A stretch of 64,000 bases of DNA from Algoriphagus aestuariicola (GTDB taxonomy: Bacteria; Bacteroidota; Bacteroidia; Cytophagales; Cyclobacteriaceae), in contig NZ_JAFKCW010000003.1 of assembly GCF_017254835.1 (NCBI RefSeq), positions 434,001 to 498,000 of the forward strand, in the 5' to 3' direction. The notes beneath the pieces were generated by a model that had not been told where the DNA came from, did not search any database, and was given only the letters and a program-made list of their open reading frames with translations. Made by a program: the position numbers and the translations under genes. Shown piece after piece: positions 60,831-64,000 of the stretch. The first letter of the stretch is position 1, and each line of letters begins with the position of its first letter.

Positions 60831-61597
60831 ATGAAATTAGGAAATCCCCAACTTCGAGTTCTGTTTTTGATTTTATTTCTGGCCCTACCACATTTGGTCA
60901 GATCCCAGGTTAGGCTCAATTTGGAGTCTGGAGCCGCTTTTTCGCAATACAACGACGTACGCGTTCCGAATGCCGGGGCCGATCCCGGGACGCTTTTTTC
61001 GCTACAGGACGATTTCAGTCCACAGCCCACCGCGTTTATCAGACTGGAGATAAGCTACCTCATCAAGGGCAAACATACGGTGGAATTGACCGCGGCACCT
61101 TTGCAGCTTGAGTATCTCGATTCCCAGCTTGGGGAAATTGATTTCGCCGGCACCCTTTTTTCGGGAGATGGGATAGAAGCGAGTTACCAGTTTATACCTA
61201 TCGAGCCAGTTATCGCTATCGCCTGGTGAACACAGAACGGTGGATTCTGGATTTGGGAGCCACGATTCTGGCAAGGGATGCGCGTATCGCACTGACACAA
61301 GGTGACGTGGAGGCAGAGGATACCGATTTGGGTTTTGTACCACTGCTGAGTTTCAATGTGAATTATACACCAAAAAACAAACTCTCTTTGGTAGTGAAAG
61401 GTGACGCGCTAGTGGGCCCCCAAGGAAGAGCAGAGGATATCTTTGCTGGAATTCAGTACCCGATCTGGAAAGAAGGTCTAAAGCTCAAAGCTGGCTATCG
61501 TCTCATCGAAGGGGGAGCTGATGTGGACCAGGTTTATAATTTCGCCTTTATTCACTTTGCAAGCCTTGGATTGGTATACGATTTCCCCTCTAATTGA
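60831..61597 (+). pseudogene. Frameshifted secreted/outer-membrane protein gene
   Basis: The first frame (60831-61229) encodes a signal peptide (LRVLFLILFLALPHLVRSQ) and ~110 residues. At about 61191-61195 the coding sense passes to another frame, which reads TYRASYRYRLVNTERWILDLG and runs to 61597. The two frames overlap in ATGA, but the second frame's protein-like sequence begins well before that. A single missing base in TTTATACC (for example TTTAATACC) restores one ~255 aa protein. It looks like an outer-membrane barrel (LVYDFPSN end, alternating strands). It could be a true mutation, a sequencing error or, less likely, programmed frameshifting. Confidence 0.75.
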
Positions 61598-61689
61598 TTG
61601 ATATTCCAGGAGTAACTCTCAAACTCTTGACTTAAGCATTCAGACCTCTTTTTTTAAGACCAAAAGAGAAAAGGCGGCAAATCGGTGGA

Positions 61690-62805
61690 TTAAATGCCCT
61701 CCCTGACAATTCGCTCAAAGACATTCACCCCGGTCTCTATAAGTTCATCCGGAAAATCATAGGTGCCTTCATGCAACTGGGGAGAGTTTTCTCCAGCTCC
61801 CAATCCGAATAAAAACGAGGGACAAACTTGGGAAAAAAGTCCAAAATCCTCCGACCATCGAAAAGGATCCGACTTTTCTGTGATCGGAAGGGAAAGGTCT
61901 CGAGCTGCTTGAGCCACTATCGGATAAAGTGCCGGGTCATTTTTGGACACTGCAAAACGCTCCACAAACCCAAATTCTACCTTTATTCCTTCGTTGGAAG
62001 CTTCTTTTATTGCCGAGCTTTTCACCAGTTCGATCAAATGTTCCAGCTGATCCTGATCAAAGGCCCTCAAGGTCAAGCTCAGGCTTGCCTTTCCAGCGCT
62101 GGTTCCAAAAGCCAAACTTCCCAAGTCTGCATGAATCAAGGTGAGCAACGCAAAATTTTCAACTTGCTTAGGCAGCTCAGGTAGCTTTTGGATCAGGCGG
62201 GCTAGGACTTGGGCCGGATTGAGTCCGGCCTCGGGATGGGCGGAGTGGGAAGTTTTTCCTGTCAGGTATATCGTCATTCCAGTACTTCCAGCAGCAAAAG
62301 TCCCCTTTCGGACTACCACTTGATGGAGGGGATAGCCGGGTAAGTTGTGCAGGGCAAAGGCGGCGTCCGGCCGTATCTCTGCAAATCTCTCATCCTCCAA
62401 GACCGCTTTGGCTCCATCCCCGGTTTCCTCAGCAGGTTGGAAAAGCAACACCACCTCTCCTGACTCTGGCCGATTTTGGGCTAGTCTTTCGCCCAATCCA
62501 CAGATAATCGCCATGTGCCCATCATGTCCACAAAGATGACCTTTTCCCGGAATCTGACTTTGGTGATCACTGGATTTTAGGTCTTCGATTGGCAGAGCAT
62601 CCAGTTCGCAACGGAAGAGTAATCGCCTGCCTGACTTTTCTCCTCTAAACACAAAAGCCAATCCCGTACCGCCCAATTTATCAATTACAAAATCAGGATA
62701 CAGGGGAGCAAAAAAAGCCTTGATTCGCTCCGCAGTTTGGTATTCCTCCAAGGCAACTTCTGGAAATTGGTGGAGCGTATGACGAAGTTGGATGAGATTA
62801 TTCAT
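61690..62805 (-). CDS. M20 family amidohydrolase/peptidase
   Basis: 371 aa, M20D/amidohydrolase type (like IAA-amino acid and N-acyl-amino acid hydrolases). Starts LRHTLHQFPEVALEEYQTAERI. Metal-site motif HLCGHDGHMAI with C92, H94, H97, then QPAEETGDGAKAV with the catalytic/metal Glu pair, and HSAHPEAGLNPAQ from the dimerisation domain. Substrate unknown. Cytosolic. Follows the Fic gene by 7 nt on the same strand, so they are probably co-transcribed. Confidence 0.93.
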   Translation of the reverse strand: MNNLIQLRHTLHQFPEVALEEYQTAERIKAFFAPLYPDFVIDKLGGTGLAFVFRGEKSGRRLLFRCELDALPIEDLKSSDHQSQIPGKGHLCGHDGHMAIICGLGERLAQNRPESGEVVLLFQPAEETGDGAKAVLEDERFAEIRPDAAFALHNLPGYPLHQVVVRKGTFAAGSTGMTIYLTGKTSHSAHPEAGLNPAQVLARLIQKLPELPKQVENFALLTLIHADLGSLAFGTSAGKASLSLTLRAFDQDQLEHLIELVKSSAIKEASNEGIKVEFGFVERFAVSKNDPALYPIVAQAARDLSLPITEKSDPFRWSEDFGLFSQVCPSFLFGLGAGENSPQLHEGTYDFPDELIETGVNVFERIVREGI

Positions 62806-62812
62806 CTTTGGA

Positions 62813-63922
62813 CTAGCTTAGATTTACTTGATAGCTGACACTTCTTCCTCCACCCTGAGGAACGAGAATTCCCAAATCCCGCAAATGTTGCAAATCCCGG
62901 GTAGCTGTAGCCTTGGATGCTCCTGTAAGCGACATATATTTTTTGGCGTTCATTCCGCCTTCAAATCCTTCCGGACCCTCCTCCAGCATTCGACTCAAAA
63001 CCTTCAATTCCCGCTCATTAATTTCAGCTCGATATGTATCAAAAAATTGAGCCTTTTTTAGTGAAAATTCAATGACCTCTTCCACCTTTTCCTGCGCTTT
63101 CAAAATCACATTTCCAAAATAAACCAGCCAATTATCTATATGAAGCGTGCGTTGGGCCTTTTTGAGTTCGTCATAATAATTGCTCCGATCGGCTTCAATC
63201 ACCGTCGACAAGCTGATCAAAATCGGTTGTCCAATTCCCTGATGCAAGGCCTTTTCAGCTAAAGCCCGTCCGATTCGACCATTTCCATCTTCGAAGGGAT
63301 GGATACTCTCAAAATACAAATGCACCAAAGCGGATCGGAGAATGGGATTCAGTATTGCCTTATTATTTCCAGGAGCGGTGGAATTATACCAAGTGATAAA
63401 TTGGAACATTTCCTTCGGAATCTGACTGGAAGGCGGTGCTTCGAAGTGAACGATTTCCTTTCCGATAGCCCCCGAAACCACCTGCATAGGATCAGCTCCG
63501 CTTCTCCACTTGCCTGCCTCCACATATCGATTTCCTTCCATCAGCATCTCGTGCCAAGAAAAAAGCATGGCTTCATCCAAAGGATCCTCCCATTTTCGGC
63601 GCACGGCCACCATGAGCTTAGCAATGCCTTTCGCACGATGATCTTTGACCAGTTTGGGTTGTTCTTCATGGATGCCCAAGTTTTTCTTGAGCGAAGACAT
63701 TACATCAACCCGACTGAGAAATTCACCTTCGATTTCAGAAGTTTTGATCGCCTCGGACAAAAGGATATCCACCAGAAGTTGGTCTTTCTTCTCTGCTGAA
63801 ATGCCGGAGTATTGCCCGCTGGTTTTCCCGGATTTCAGCAAAAATCTCAACTGAAAATCCTCAGTCAAACCTGGTGAATACTGAAATTCCGGCCAACCGT
63901 CTTGTTGCCAATTATAAGTCAT
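62813..63922 (-). CDS. Fic family protein with N-terminal DUF4172 and C-terminal winged helix
   Basis: 369 aa from the ATG at 63922. The N-terminus (YNWQQDGWPEFQYSP) is DUF4172. The inhibitory motif [S/T]xxxE[G/N] is TSEIEG (residues 61-66), placing it among N-terminally auto-inhibited class II Fic proteins. The catalytic Fic motif is HPFEDGNGRIGRA (His208). The last ~70 residues form a winged helix (YMSLTGASKATATRDLQHLRDLGILVPQGGGRSVSYQV) that can bind DNA. It should AMPylate or otherwise modify a protein. The operator array over its start codon suggests autoregulation. Confidence 0.93.
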   Translation of the reverse strand: MTYNWQQDGWPEFQYSPGLTEDFQLRFLLKSGKTSGQYSGISAEKKDQLLVDILLSEAIKTSEIEGEFLSRVDVMSSLKKNLGIHEEQPKLVKDHRAKGIAKLMVAVRRKWEDPLDEAMLFSWHEMLMEGNRYVEAGKWRSGADPMQVVSGAIGKEIVHFEAPPSSQIPKEMFQFITWYNSTAPGNNKAILNPILRSALVHLYFESIHPFEDGNGRIGRALAEKALHQGIGQPILISLSTVIEADRSNYYDELKKAQRTLHIDNWLVYFGNVILKAQEKVEEVIEFSLKKAQFFDTYRAEINERELKVLSRMLEEGPEGFEGGMNAKKYMSLTGASKATATRDLQHLRDLGILVPQGGGRSVSYQVNLS

Positions 63923-63994
63923 GAGCCGATTATGTTCGCTATTCGGCTCAAATATACTCAATATATGAGCCGAATAGTTAATTTATTCGGCTCA
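63922..63994. promoter_or_regulatory. Double inverted-repeat operator of the Fic gene
   Basis: Four half-sites: TGAGCCGATTA (63922-63932), TATTCGGCTCA (63940-63950), TGAGCCGAATA (63966-63976), TATTCGGCTCA (63984-63994). Each pair is an inverted repeat with a 7 nt spacer, and the pairs are exactly 44 nt apart. A minus-strand -7 box TATATTTG (63949-63956) lies between the two units. The first half-site touches the start codon. Probably bound by the Fic protein's own winged helix. Confidence 0.72.
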
Positions 63995-64000
63995 TAATAT

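Overview
The window is chromosomal DNA from a Bacteroidota bacterium, most likely Cytophagales and probably Cyclobacteriaceae (an Algoriphagus-like genome). The evidence is a SusC/SusD pair, a type IX secretion C-terminal domain, DUF4270 and DUF6702 proteins, fused SecDF, a bacterial geranylgeranylglyceryl-phosphate synthase, the glmS/DUF4270/GlgA-like/panC/panD neighbourhood, and TAnnTTTG -7 promoter boxes. The genus is an inference. I see no rRNA, tRNA, CRISPR array or complete insertion sequence.

Layout. 0.2-7.7 kb: housekeeping genes (RidA, MazG, GlmM, a cysteine desulfurase, a Rieske protein, a CsaA-type tRNA-binding protein, a HisA paralogue lacking a catalytic Asp). 7.9-20.6 kb: one minus-strand operon of seven genes, SusC - SusD - FG-GAP/ASPIC lipoprotein - SUMF1-like protein - Tat-exported Gfo/Idh/MocA oxidoreductase - Tat-exported TIM-barrel isomerase - Ycf48-like propeller. 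It looks like a polyalcohol or sugar uptake and oxidation system without any glycoside hydrolase. 20.9-26.3 kb: a haem-binding DUF3365 lipoprotein, a large T9SS-secreted propeller, a GNAT enzyme and prfA. 26.4-28.9 kb: a decayed accessory patch between prfA and glmS, bracketed by a ~200 bp direct repeat carrying one intact and one dead copy of a Kazal-inhibitor lipoprotein gene. Inside it are a KilA-N pseudogene, a secreted VOC protein, and remnants of an alpha/beta hydrolase and an IS21-type IstB.

28.9-47.6 kb: core genes (glmS, DUF4270, a half-length GlgA-like protein, panC-panD, a YbhN-like flippase-fold protein, a zinc peptidase, acyl-CoA dehydrogenase, an AraC regulator, GGGPS, holin-like membrane proteins, two LOG proteins, rdgB, udk, secDF). 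47.8-54.0 kb: the most interesting part, a duplicated three-gene module. Each copy encodes a small soluble protein ending in a CPPxC motif, a seven-TM protein and a HisKA_3 histidine kinase with no input domain. A single NarL-type response regulator, an oxidoreductase and a poly-His outer-membrane protein lie between the copies. I read it as an undescribed signalling system.

54.0-64.0 kb: two overlapping outer-membrane barrel genes, glyS, DUF6702-HupE-M1 peptidase, a frameshifted barrel gene, an M20 amidohydrolase and a Fic AMPylase-type gene with a C-terminal winged helix. The Fic gene's start region carries a precisely spaced double inverted-repeat operator around a -7 box. All functional calls come from motif recognition in translated sequence; no database search was possible.
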